12,953 nucleotides of DNA, from the NCBI GenBank assembly GCA_900553885.1, contig USFD01000088.1, forward strand, positions 1-12,953, in the 5' to 3' direction. Source of the stretch: an uncultured Ruminococcus sp. Lineage in GTDB: Bacteria > Bacillota > Clostridia > Lachnospirales > Lachnospiraceae. The notes below the pieces were generated by a model. That model saw only the letters and a list, made by a program, of their open reading frames with translations. It had not been told where the DNA came from and made no database searches. Shown here piece by piece: positions 6,248 through 12,953 of this stretch (position 1 is the first letter of the stretch; each line of letters begins with the position of its first letter). The translations under genes were made by a program, and so were the position numbers.

Positions 6248-7362
6248 ACCTGCTCGGCACATGCGGTAAGATTTGATTTTGCACGCTCCGGAAGCATAGC
6301 CTCCCGGAGCGTTGTTATTTCCCTGATAACAGGGAATATGGCAGTAATCCCTGCCTCCCGGCAGGCGGAAGAGACAGCCGGATCTTCCGAGACGCTTCCT
6401 GCAAAAGCGATTACCCGGACTCCGTATTCTGCTGCAAGCCGGGCCACCCCTGCAGGCACTTTTCCGGAAGATGTCTGACTGTCAATCCGGCCTTCCCCTG
6501 TTACGGCATAGTCCGCGTCTTCCAGGTCTTTTTCTACGCCTGACACAGAGAGGATCAGCCGTATGCCGGAGAAGAGCTCTGCATGCAGATAGCTAAGAAG
6601 TGCAAACCCCATGCCTCCTGCGGCACCGGCTCCCGGCACGCAGGCAAAGTCCTGCCCGGTGACTGCGGCGGTCAGCCCGGCATAGCGGTACATGTCCCGG
6701 TCGACTTTCTCCAGCAGTTCATCCGGCAGCCCCTTCTGAGGGCCGTATACATAAGTGGCTCCGTTTTTTCCGCAGAGCGGGTTGGTCACATCGCAGGCCA
6801 CCCGGAAGCGGCACCGGGAAAGTTCCGGCATACTCCCGGATGGATCAATGGAGCAGATATGCTCCAGGCCGCGGGCGCCGTCGCCGATATCCTGTCCGTT
6901 CTGATCCAGAAAACGGAAGCCAAGGGCGCGGAGCATTCCTGTCCCGCCGTCGTTTGTAGCGCTTCCGCCGATTCCAATGATAAAATCCCGGCAGCCGTTT
7001 CGGATCCCGTGGGCGATGAGCTGCCCTGTCCCGTATGTGGTTGCCAGAAGCGGATTCCTTTTTTCTGTCAGCGTAATTCCTGATGCGGCCGCCATCTCGA
7101 TGACAGCAGTGCCTGTCCCGGGCAGAAAGGCGTAGGAACCGGAGACCGGTTCTCTGTAGGGCCCGGAAACCCGGACGGTGATTTTCCGCGCATCCGTTCC
7201 CTGCGTCAGTGCGTCTACGGTTCCTTCCCCTCCGTCCGCCACGGGTTTTATGATAATCTGTGCGTCCGGCCTGGCGGCAAGAATGCCGGCCTGAACTGCT
7301 TCGGCAGCTTCCAGAGAGGTAAGACTTCCTTTAAAAGAATCTATTGCAATAACAACTTTCAT
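6232..7362 (-). CDS. Glycerate kinase (GK-2 / GlxK-GarK family)
   Basis: A cytoplasmic enzyme that phosphorylates D-glycerate with ATP, feeding glycerate into glycolysis; products of this family are usually 2-phosphoglycerate. The 376 residues match the family at full length: DSFKGSLTS (8-16), PVADGGEGT (40-48), GIGGSATNDGGTGML (130-144), VACDVTNPLCGKNGA near the middle, and TGEGRIDSQTSSGK (about 289-302). AAGGAG (7372-7377) lies 9 bases before the ATG. It is single, convergent with the phosphate transporter and divergent from spoVT; no glyoxylate or tartronate genes are nearby. By eye it is more GC-rich than its neighbours. GlxK, GarK and GckA names cannot be told apart from sequence alone, so no symbol is given. 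Confidence 0.95.
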   Translation of the reverse strand: MKVVIAIDSFKGSLTSLEAAEAVQAGILAARPDAQIIIKPVADGGEGTVDALTQGTDARKITVRVSGPYREPVSGSYAFLPGTGTAVIEMAAASGITLTEKRNPLLATTYGTGQLIAHGIRNGCRDFIIGIGGSATNDGGTGMLRALGFRFLDQNGQDIGDGARGLEHICSIDPSGSMPELSRCRFRVACDVTNPLCGKNGATYVYGPQKGLPDELLEKVDRDMYRYAGLTAAVTGQDFACVPGAGAAGGMGFALLSYLHAELFSGIRLILSVSGVEKDLEDADYAVTGEGRIDSQTSSGKVPAGVARLAAEYGVRVIAFAGSVSEDPAVSSACREAGITAIFPVIREITTLREAMLPERAKSNLTACAEQVFRLL

Positions 7363-7392
7363 AACTACCTGCTCCTTTTTGTCATTGTTTTC

Positions 7393-7421
7393 ATTCTACA
7401 TATTTCATCCGGAAAAGTAAA
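7393..7421 (-). promoter_or_regulatory. Promoter of the glycerate kinase gene
   Basis: On the minus strand TTTACT (7416-7421) and TAGAAT (7393-7398) are 17 bases apart, about 30 bases before the start codon. This is a good sigma-A-type match (5/6 in each element). Confidence 0.65.
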
Positions 7422-7604
7422 GCGGGCCTGAAAAGACTGCAGCGCCTATGCCGGCAGTGCCGGATGGGATTCAAGAAAAAACAAAGGATGCATCTGATAA
7501 GGTATATAATGCCTTCATTTACAGATAATAGTACTAATATTAAGAATTTAACTGCATCCGGAAATCTGCGGCGCAGAAAATACGGGGCATATACGAATTG
7601 TGAT

Positions 7605-7609
7605 GGAGG
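7605..7609 (+). promoter_or_regulatory. Ribosome binding site that fixes the spoVT start
   Basis: GGAGG ends 7 bases before the ATG at 7617. The reading frame stays open upstream to 7464, but this site and the match to the SpoVT N-terminus choose the inner ATG. Confidence 0.85.
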
Positions 7610-7616
7610 TAATCAG

Positions 7617-8159
7617 ATGAAAGCAACGGGAATTGTAAGGCGGATTGACGATCTGGGGCGCGTGGTTATTCCGAAGGAGATCAGGAGAACTCTGCGGATA
7701 AGAGAAAGCGATCCCCTTGAAATATTTACGGACCGGGACGGAGAGATTATTCTGAAAAAATATTCACCCATTGGGGAACTGGGCACAATGGCAAAACTTT
7801 ATGCCGAAAGTCTGTCCCAGACCATAGGGTGTACGGTCTGCATTACCGACACAGATCAGATTGTGGCTGCTTCCGGCAGCGGGAAAAAGGATCTCCAGGA
7901 TCAGCCCGTGGGCAGGGAATTTACAAAACTTCTGCATGACAGAACCCAGCTTCTGGAAAAATCCGGTCAGCCCGGATATGTTAAAGTGACGCCGGAGATG
8001 GGGACATATCAGGATCAGGTTATCAGTCCGGTAATCTGTGAGGGGGACGTGATCGGCGCCGTGGTGCTGCTTAACCGGGATGAAAAGCGCACTCTGGGAG
8101 AACTGGAGCAGAAAGTGGCGCAAAGCGCTGCGGATTTCCTGGGAAGACAGATGGGCTAG
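7617..8159 (+). CDS. spoVT: Stage V sporulation protein T (SpoVT), AbrB-family transcription regulator
   Basis: SpoVT is a tetrameric DNA-binding regulator that tunes sigma-G-dependent genes in the developing forespore. The 180-residue protein is close in length to Bacillus SpoVT (178). Residues 1-50 are the AbrB/MazE-like swapped-hairpin DNA-binding domain; MKATGIVRRIDDLGRVVIPK and the following stretch are almost identical to the Bacillus protein as remembered. Residues 55-180 form a GAF-like domain, ending with a conserved helix (AADFLGRQM). The start is set by GGAGG at 7605-7609. A clear sigma-A promoter was not found: a TATAAT at 7505-7510 lacks a good -35. No convincing sigma-G element was recognised either. 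It implies a spore-forming organism. The 254-base gap from the glycerate kinase gene also holds that gene's divergent promoter. Confidence 0.96.
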   Translation: MKATGIVRRIDDLGRVVIPKEIRRTLRIRESDPLEIFTDRDGEIILKKYSPIGELGTMAKLYAESLSQTIGCTVCITDTDQIVAASGSGKKDLQDQPVGREFTKLLHDRTQLLEKSGQPGYVKVTPEMGTYQDQVISPVICEGDVIGAVVLLNRDEKRTLGELEQKVAQSAADFLGRQMG

Positions 8160-8217
8160 GAAAAGCAGAAGTTTATGGAATATTTCTTTCCGGACAATCA
8201 TAAGATTTATTGTATCA

Positions 8218-8247
8218 GTTCAGCTTCGCAGACGGCGCGGGCTGAAC
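8218..8247. other. Inverted repeat between spoVT and the small membrane protein gene
   Basis: GTTCAGC (8218-8224) and GCTGAAC (8241-8247) pair perfectly around a GC-rich 16-base interior that can add a short CGC/GCG stem. No T-run follows on either strand, so it is not a standard terminator, although it is the only candidate 3' structure for spoVT. Confidence 0.35.
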
Positions 8248-8324
8248 TGCCGCGGATAAAATCAGCAGGATGCAGATCCCGGCAGCAAAAACCGTGTGAT
8301 CTATGATTGGGAGGAGAGAAGAAG

Positions 8325-8711
8325 ATGGACAAAAATGCAGGAAGAAAGCAGAAGGTAGAGCGCAGGGCGGTGTGGTTTCTGAAATCCCTTCTCTGTGCAT
8401 ATATTGTAACCGGAATTTTACTTGTGATACTGGCCCTGCTGCTGTATAAGGCAGGACTTGGCGAGGAAATGGTAAATGCAGGAATTCTCCTGATCTATGT
8501 GATTTCCTCCTTCTCAGGAGGCTTTGTGATGGGAAAGCTTTCCGGAAACAGGAAGTTCCTGTGGGGGCTTGTTACAGGTACGCTGTATTTTGCTCTTCTG
8601 ATCATAATTTCCCTGGGGCTGTACCGCTCTGTACAGTCAGATCTGATGAATCTGGCAACTACATTTCTGCTCTGTGCAGGCGGGGGAATGCTGGGCGGTA
8701 TGGTGTCGTAA
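8325..8711 (+). CDS. Small four-helix membrane protein, TIGR04086-like
   Basis: A 128-residue protein with a basic N-terminus (residues 1-18) and four predicted membrane helices at about 20-42, 49-70, 77-100 and 107-127; the last two are rich in glycine and small residues. Proteins of this size and topology (TIGR04086 family) lie next to the SCIFF genes in many Clostridia; the match is made from topology, position and the GGFxxGK loop (around 65-71), not from a search. Function unknown; position beside scfA and secDF hints at a role in the membrane linked to export, but this is inference. The ATG at 8325 follows GGGAGG at 8309-8314 by 10 bases; a TTG at 8307 lies too close to that site to be the start. 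yajC, often upstream in this neighbourhood, is absent here; spoVT takes its place. Confidence 0.8.
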   Translation: MDKNAGRKQKVERRAVWFLKSLLCAYIVTGILLVILALLLYKAGLGEEMVNAGILLIYVISSFSGGFVMGKLSGNRKFLWGLVTGTLYFALLIIISLGLYRSVQSDLMNLATTFLLCAGGGMLGGMVS

Positions 8712-8719
8712 AAAGGGGC

Positions 8720-8748
8720 TTTTAAATTGAGAAATCCTGTGCTATAAT
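8720..8748 (+). promoter_or_regulatory. Extended -10 promoter of scfA
   Basis: TGCTATAAT (8740-8748) is a perfect TATAAT with the TGn extension; 17 bases upstream lies a poor -35, TTTTAA (8720-8725). It begins 9 bases after the stop codon of the small membrane protein gene, so scfA can be transcribed on its own. A short GTGCC/GGCAC hairpin (8763-8775) lies in the leader before the ribosome site. Confidence 0.75.
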
Positions 8749-8797
8749 ATTACGAGCATAACGTGCCGCGGGCACAGGAAGATCAGGAGGATAAGCC

Positions 8798-8941
8798 ATG
8801 AAACATATTAAGACACTGAATACACAGACATTAAACAATACAGTAAAAAAAGGCGGATGCGGCGAGTGCCAGACTTCATGTCAGTCAGCATGCAAGACAT
8901 CCTGCACAGTAGGCAATCAGACCTGCGAAAACCGGAAATAA
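8798..8941 (+). CDS. scfA: Six-cysteine ranthipeptide SCIFF precursor
   Basis: A 47-residue ribosomal peptide precursor, the substrate of the radical-SAM maturase encoded next. It starts MKHIKTLNTQTL, a leader typical of the SCIFF family, and carries exactly six cysteines: C21, C24, C28, C32, C36 and C43, in a Gly/Ser/Thr-rich core from about residue 19. In the studied Clostridium thermocellum homologue CteA, a thioether joins Cys32 to Thr37; both residues occur at the same numbers here. The biological role of SCIFF is not settled; a signalling role has been proposed. AGGAGG (8785-8790) lies 7 bases before the ATG. The gene has its own promoter and is followed by a strong hairpin before scfB. 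It is too short to appear among long open frames. Confidence 0.97.
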   Translation: MKHIKTLNTQTLNNTVKKGGCGECQTSCQSACKTSCTVGNQTCENRK

Positions 8942-8971
8942 TCCGGTTCTGATGAAAAAGAACACAAGGGG

Positions 8972-9004
8972 GTAAGGCAGCGGGCCGAAAGTCCGCTGCC
9001 TTAC
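8972..9004 (+). other. Strong RNA hairpin between scfA and scfB
   Basis: GTAAGGCAGCGG (8972-8983) and CCGCTGCCTTAC (8993-9004) form a perfect 12-bp stem with a 9-base loop, GCCGAAAGT. No U-tract follows (GCATGTACC), so it is not a standard terminator. It lies 30 bases after the scfA stop and ends 45 bases before the scfB start. Most likely it stabilises the 3' end of a short scfA transcript or limits read-through into scfB. Confidence 0.75.
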
Positions 9005-9035
9005 GCATGTACCTTGTCTGTACCAAAGACAGAAA

Positions 9036-9041
9036 GAGAGG
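9036..9041 (+). promoter_or_regulatory. Ribosome binding site that fixes the scfB start
   Basis: GAGAGG ends 8 bases before the GTG at 9050. The frame is open back to a TTG at 9014, but that codon has no ribosome site and lies just beyond the hairpin at 8972-9004. Confidence 0.65.
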
Positions 9042-9049
9042 AAATCTTT

Positions 9050-10444
9050 GTGATACACCAGTATCAGAATAATGGATATAATATTGTTCTTGACGTAAAC
9101 AGCGGCGCTGTACATGTAGTGGATCAGGCCGCATATGATGTAATCCGGGAACTGGAACAGCAGAATGAATTTCATACGCCGGAGACGCTCCGGTCGGAGG
9201 AAACAGCGGATTTCCTGAAGAACAGGCTCGGACAGACCTATTCATGGGACGAGCTTTCCGAGATCCTGGAGGCGGTAATTGAGCTGACAGAGCAGGGCCG
9301 TCTGTTTACCAGGGATATTTATGAAGACTTCATAGATGTGGTGAAACAGAGAAAGACAGTTGTCAAGGCGCTTTGCCTTCATATCGCCCACGACTGCAAT
9401 CTGGCATGCCGGTACTGTTTTGCCGAGGAAGGCGAGTATCACGGACGCCGGGCGCTGATGTCCTTTGAAGTGGGGAAGAAAGCCCTTGATTTTTTGATTG
9501 CCAATTCCGGAAACCGGAGAAACCTGGAAGTTGACTTCTTCGGCGGGGAACCGCTGATGAACTGGCAGGTGGTAAAGGATCTGGTGGCCTACGGAAGGGA
9601 GCAGGAGAAGCTTCATGATAAACATTTCCGGTTTACTCTGACGACAAACGGAGTGCTGCTCAATGATGAGGTACAGGAGTTTGTCAACCGGGAGATGGAT
9701 AATGTAGTTCTCAGCCTGGACGGGAGGAAAGAGGTAAATGACAGGATGCGGCCGTTCCGGAACGGAAAAGGAAGCTATGACCTGATTGTGCCGAAGTTCC
9801 AGAAACTTGCCGAAAGCAGAAACCAGGAAAAATATTATGTGAGGGGAACATTTACCCGGAATAATCTTGACTTTTCCCAGGACGTACTTCATTTTGCGGA
9901 ACTGGGATTCAAGCAGATCTCCATAGAACCGGTGGTGGGGGAAGACACAGATCCCTATGCTATCCGTAAGGAGGATCTTCCGGTCATATTTGAGGAGTAT
10001 GATAAGCTGGCAAAGATCATGGTGGACAGAGAAAAAAGCGGAGACGGTTTTAATTTCTTCCATTTTATGATTGATCTGGAAGGCGGACCCTGTGTGTCGA
10101 AACGTCTGTCCGGCTGCGGCTCGGGAACGGAGTATCTGGCGGTTACGCCCTGGGGAGATCTTTATCCCTGCCATCAGTTTGTCGGACAGGAAGAGTTCCT
10201 TATGGGCAATGTGGATGAAGGAATTGTAAAACCGCAGATTGCCGATGCGTTCCGGGGGTGCAGCGTGTACTCCAAAGAAAGCTGCAGAAAATGTTTTGCC
10301 AGATATTACTGCAGCGGAGGATGCATGGCAAATGCATATAAATTCCACGGCAGCATCAACGATACTTATGAGATCAGCTGCGAGATGGAGCGCAAGCGGG
10401 TGGAATGCGCGATTATGATAAAAGCTGCGCTGGCAGATAAGTAA
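9050..10444 (+). CDS. scfB: SCIFF peptide maturase, radical SAM/SPASM enzyme
   Basis: Installs a thioether cross-link in the SCIFF peptide with S-adenosylmethionine and several iron-sulphur clusters (CteB type). The 464-residue protein starts at GTG 9050, giving MIHQYQNNGYNIVLDV. Residues 1 to about 95 form a peptide-recognition (RRE-like) region. The radical-SAM core has CX3CX2C at C116, C120 and C123 and GGEP at 165-168. The C-terminal SPASM region shows C356, GX4C at 369-374, CX2CX5CX3C at C412, C415, C421 and C425, then C444; extra cysteines are C348, C404 and C453. All expected cluster ligands are present, so the enzyme looks functional. secDF follows 16 bases after the stop, so the two are probably co-transcribed. 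Linkage to the Sec machinery is conserved in Clostridia. Confidence 0.97.
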   Translation: MIHQYQNNGYNIVLDVNSGAVHVVDQAAYDVIRELEQQNEFHTPETLRSEETADFLKNRLGQTYSWDELSEILEAVIELTEQGRLFTRDIYEDFIDVVKQRKTVVKALCLHIAHDCNLACRYCFAEEGEYHGRRALMSFEVGKKALDFLIANSGNRRNLEVDFFGGEPLMNWQVVKDLVAYGREQEKLHDKHFRFTLTTNGVLLNDEVQEFVNREMDNVVLSLDGRKEVNDRMRPFRNGKGSYDLIVPKFQKLAESRNQEKYYVRGTFTRNNLDFSQDVLHFAELGFKQISIEPVVGEDTDPYAIRKEDLPVIFEEYDKLAKIMVDREKSGDGFNFFHFMIDLEGGPCVSKRLSGCGSGTEYLAVTPWGDLYPCHQFVGQEEFLMGNVDEGIVKPQIADAFRGCSVYSKESCRKCFARYYCSGGCMANAYKFHGSINDTYEISCEMERKRVECAIMIKAALADK

Positions 10445-10460
10445 GAAAGGAATGTAGGAC

Positions 10461-12860
10461 ATGAAAAAGAGCAGAGGAATAATCAGCCTGATTGTTATAG
10501 CTGCAGTAATTGCCTTCCTGGGCTTTACCACCATTCACGGTCTGAATGACAAAGGGATGGGAGCTGCAAAAAACATCAATCTGGGCCTTGACCTGGAAGG
10601 CGGTGTAAGTATTACATATCAGGCAAAAGGAGACACACCGTCTAAGGAAGATATGAAGGATACCGTTTATAAGATGCAGAGACGTGTGGAGCAGTACAGT
10701 ACAGAGGCTCAGGCGTATCAGGAAGGGGACAACCGTGTAAGCATTGAGATCCCGGGTGTTCAGGATGCCAATGAGATTCTGGAAGAACTGGGACAGCCCG
10801 GATCCCTGTATTTTATCCGGCAGTACGGCAGTGACGGAACGGAAAATTACTCTCTGAATGCAGACGGTTCCGCCTATGAGCTGAATAAAACAATTGATGA
10901 ACTGCAGCAGGACGGAAGCATCGTTCTGACAGGAAGTGAAGTGGCAGATGCTTCTGCAGGAAGCTACTCTGATCAGACGACAGGTTCCAATCAGTATGCG
11001 GTAGAACTGAACCTTACAGAAGAGGGGAGGGTTGCCTTCGCCGCTGCCACAGAAGAGGCCAAGGCAAACAATGAGACCATTGCTATTTACTATGACGGCG
11101 ATCTGGTCAGCGTTCCCCGTGTAAATGACGCGATTACAGACGGCCGCGCACAGATTACAGGAATGGCGGATTATGAGGAGGCGGAAAACCTGGCCTCTAC
11201 GATCCGTATCGGAGGACTGAACGTAGAGCTGGAAGAGATCAGTTCCAATGTAGTAGGGGCACAGTTGGGCGAGGATGCAATCCAGACCAGCCTTCTTGCA
11301 GGCGCGATCGGACTTGTGATTGTCTGCATCTTTATGTGCTTTGTATACCTGCTTCCGGGACTCGCATCCAGTATCGCGCTCGTTATCTATACAGGGCTGA
11401 TTCTTCTGCTCCTGAACGCTTTTGATATTACCCTGACTCTTCCGGGTATTGCAGGTATTATCCTGGGTATTGGTATGGCTGTGGATGCAAATGTTATTAT
11501 CTTTGCCCGTGTGCGGGAAGAGCTTTCGGAAGGAAAATCCGTTCAGTCTGCTCTCCACGCAGGATTCCACAAGGCCATGTCAGCGATTATCGACGGTAAC
11601 GTGACAACGCTTATTGCAGCCGCAGTGCTTTGGGTGAGAGGAAGCGGTACAGTCCGCGGCTTTGCGCAGACCCTGGCACTGGGTATCGTAGTATCCATGT
11701 TTACCGCGCTTGTAATAACAAGACTTATCATATATGCTTTCTATGCTGTAGGTATTCATAATCCGAAAGTATACGGCAAGATAAGACCGGCAAGAAAGCC
11801 TATCGATTTCCTTGGAAAGAGAAAAGTTTTCTTTGCTATTTCTATCGTTCTGTGCCTCAGCGGCTTTGTCGGAATGGGCATCAACCATGCAAGGGGAATC
11901 GGAGCGATGAACTACAGCCTGGATTTTGCAGGCGGAAGTTCCACAACGGTTACATTTAATGAGGCATATACACTGGATGAAATTGACAATGAGATGATTC
12001 CGGATCTGGAAGAGATTACAGGAGATAATAATATCCAGGTACAGACAGTAAAAGGCAGCACAGACGTAGTCTTCAAGACTCAGACACTGGATCTGGAGAC
12101 CCGTCAGGAATTTGAAAACTATATGAACGAGAACTACGGCGTGGAGGCAGATAATATCAAGACAGAAAATATCAGCTCCACAGTAAGTTCTGAAATGAGA
12201 AGAGACGCTATTGTTGCAGTCGTAATCGCAACACTGTGCATGCTGGTATATATCTGGTTCCGGTTCAAGGACATCCGTTTCGCAACCAGCGCCGTAATCG
12301 CTCTGGTACACGATGTGCTTGTTGTTCTGACATTCTATGTAATTGCAAGAGTTTCTGTAGGAAATACATTTATTGCCTGCATGCTGACAATCGTCGGATA
12401 CTCGATTAATGCCACAATCGTTATCTTTGACCGTATCCGCGAGGAGATGAAAGAAGCGGGAAAAGATGTGGATCTGAAGGAACTTGTAAACAGATGTATT
12501 ACACAGACACTGACAAGAAGTATTTATACCAACCTGACTACCTTCATCATGGTTGTAGCGCTGTTTGTACTTGGAGTCAGCTCCATCCGTGAATTTGCAG
12601 CACCTCTGATGGTAGGTATTGCCTGCGGAGCCTATACATCTGTCTGCATAACAGGAGCCCTCTGGTATGTAATGAAAACCAGAATCGGCGCGGGAGCAAA
12701 GGCTGCTGCAAAAGCCCTCCCGGTTAAGGAAGCAGGAGACAGCGGTCAGAAGACAGCTGTTCAGAGTGAAGACAACGCATCAGAAACTTCAGGAGAGAGC
12801 CGGAGAAGAAACAAAAAATCCGGAAAATCCAAAAAGAAGAAAAAGAAAAACAGAAGATAA
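10461..12860 (+). CDS. secDF: Fused protein translocase subunit SecDF
   Basis: A 799-residue fusion of SecD and SecF, which assists Sec export by pulling on emerging proteins using the proton gradient. SecD half: helix 1 at about 7-27, GLDLEGG (42-48), an extracytoplasmic region to about 250, then five helices (about 272-431) with GMAVDANV (338-345, Asp342). SecF half: helix at about 456-475, DFAGG (488-492), an extracytoplasmic loop to about 575, then five helices (about 582-741) with GYSIN (646-650), FDRIRE (656-661) and Arg686. The position after Asn650 is Ala651, where many SecF proteins have Asp. The tail (about 745-799) is charged, with a Lys/Arg-rich end (780-799). An AAAGG lies about 10 bases before the ATG, 16 bases after scfB. 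The gene ends 38 bases before the terminal repeat. Confidence 0.97.
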   Translation: MKKSRGIISLIVIAAVIAFLGFTTIHGLNDKGMGAAKNINLGLDLEGGVSITYQAKGDTPSKEDMKDTVYKMQRRVEQYSTEAQAYQEGDNRVSIEIPGVQDANEILEELGQPGSLYFIRQYGSDGTENYSLNADGSAYELNKTIDELQQDGSIVLTGSEVADASAGSYSDQTTGSNQYAVELNLTEEGRVAFAAATEEAKANNETIAIYYDGDLVSVPRVNDAITDGRAQITGMADYEEAENLASTIRIGGLNVELEEISSNVVGAQLGEDAIQTSLLAGAIGLVIVCIFMCFVYLLPGLASSIALVIYTGLILLLLNAFDITLTLPGIAGIILGIGMAVDANVIIFARVREELSEGKSVQSALHAGFHKAMSAIIDGNVTTLIAAAVLWVRGSGTVRGFAQTLALGIVVSMFTALVITRLIIYAFYAVGIHNPKVYGKIRPARKPIDFLGKRKVFFAISIVLCLSGFVGMGINHARGIGAMNYSLDFAGGSSTTVTFNEAYTLDEIDNEMIPDLEEITGDNNIQVQTVKGSTDVVFKTQTLDLETRQEFENYMNENYGVEADNIKTENISSTVSSEMRRDAIVAVVIATLCMLVYIWFRFKDIRFATSAVIALVHDVLVVLTFYVIARVSVGNTFIACMLTIVGYSINATIVIFDRIREEMKEAGKDVDLKELVNRCITQTLTRSIYTNLTTFIMVVALFVLGVSSIREFAAPLMVGIACGAYTSVCITGALWYVMKTRIGAGAKAAAKALPVKEAGDSGQKTAVQSEDNASETSGESRRRNKKSGKSKKKKKKNRR

Positions 12861-12877
12861 CAGATATCTGTAAAGGA

Positions 12878-12899
12878 AAAAGGCCTGGTCCGGCATTTT
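12878..12899 (+). terminator. Weak terminator-like hairpin after secDF
   Basis: AAAA (12878-12881) and GCC (12883-12885) can pair with GGC (12892-12894) and TTTT (12896-12899), with one G-A mismatch and a 6-base loop. The T-run ends where the terminal repeat begins, so the element may have inserted at or within the terminator of secDF. A perfect palindrome, CAGATATCTG, lies at 12861-12870 just after the stop codon. Confidence 0.35.
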
Positions 12900-12949
12900 G
12901 GTGTGCTACCCGTCAAGTAGACAATGAAAAAAATATAAAATTTTTGTGT
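12899..12949. repeat. Right arm of the perfect 51-bp inverted repeat, probable insertion-sequence end
   Basis: Exact reverse complement of 1-51. It begins TGGTGTGCTACCCGTCAAGT right after a T-run downstream of secDF and runs into AT-rich sequence to the window edge; four more bases (12950-12953) lie beyond the shared part. Because the same end of the element faces inwards on both sides, the flanking copies, if real, are in opposite orientation. Confidence 0.75.
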
Positions 12950-12953
12950 TGCC

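Noticed and set aside
7447..7463. Short CCGGC/GCCGG hairpin between the glycerate kinase gene and spoVT
   Set aside because: Only about 5 bp of stem with no T-run and no relation to a gene end; could be chance.
7464..7616. A 51-codon N-terminal extension of SpoVT
   Set aside because: No ribosome site for it, unlike any SpoVT N-terminus, and GGAGG directly precedes the ATG at 7617.
8972..9004. Intrinsic terminator after scfA
   Set aside because: The stem is excellent but no U-tract follows on either strand, so it is listed as a hairpin of unproven role.
9242..11570. Long open frames on the minus strand opposite scfB and secDF
   Set aside because: They overlap fully with well-supported genes on the plus strand and have low-complexity, Cys/His-rich translations without any recognisable domain.
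1..12953. Composite transposon or genomic island
   Set aside because: The inverted end repeats suggest it, but all genes inside are ordinary chromosomal genes, with no transposase, integrase, resistance or cargo signature.
1..12953. CRISPR array, tRNA or rRNA genes
   Set aside because: No regularly spaced repeats of CRISPR length, no cloverleaf-type motifs and no rRNA-like sequence were seen on either strand.

Overview
The window looks like chromosomal DNA from a spore-forming, anaerobic, low-to-medium GC Firmicute of class Clostridia, probably Lachnospiraceae. The markers are a SpoVT sporulation regulator, the SCIFF six-cysteine peptide with its radical-SAM maturase next to a fused SecDF, a short clostridial-type ThiC under a TPP riboswitch, and strong AGGAGG-type ribosome sites with AT-rich sigma-A promoters. 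The assignment rests on gene content and protein motifs; no database search was possible.

Layout, left to right. (1) Positions 1-51 are one arm of a perfect 51-bp inverted repeat; the other arm is at 12899-12949. It looks like the end of an insertion sequence entered at both edges. (2) 52-371 is AT-rich and non-coding, with two hairpins. (3) A near-consensus promoter (372-400), a TPP riboswitch (about 424-508) and an intrinsic terminator (550-579) control thiC (624-1928), which makes the thiamin pyrimidine. A bidirectional terminator (2005-2046) separates it from the next block. (4) On the minus strand, pduL (phosphotransacylase), yqeY (GatB/YqeY-like) and an AEC-family permease run in that order, probably as one operon from a good promoter at 4248-4276. 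(5) On the plus strand, a Na+/phosphate cotransporter with a PhoU-like C-terminal half (4551-6185) is preceded by an 11-bp-phased GTTAA repeat array that resembles a PhoP (Pho box) operator. (6) A convergent glycerate kinase gene (6232-7362, minus) shares a terminator hairpin with it. (7) On the plus strand follow spoVT, a small four-helix membrane protein (TIGR04086-like), scfA (SCIFF precursor), scfB (SCIFF maturase) and secDF. The last four form the conserved clostridial SCIFF/Sec neighbourhood.

Most of the window is ordinary core chromosome; no new defence or mobile system is visible inside it. The points most worth a second look are the phased Pho-like operator, a stable hairpin without a U-tract between scfA and scfB, the replacement by alanine of a SecF membrane aspartate expected in the proton pathway, the lone PduL without a microcompartment locus, and the inverted insertion-sequence ends bracketing the segment.
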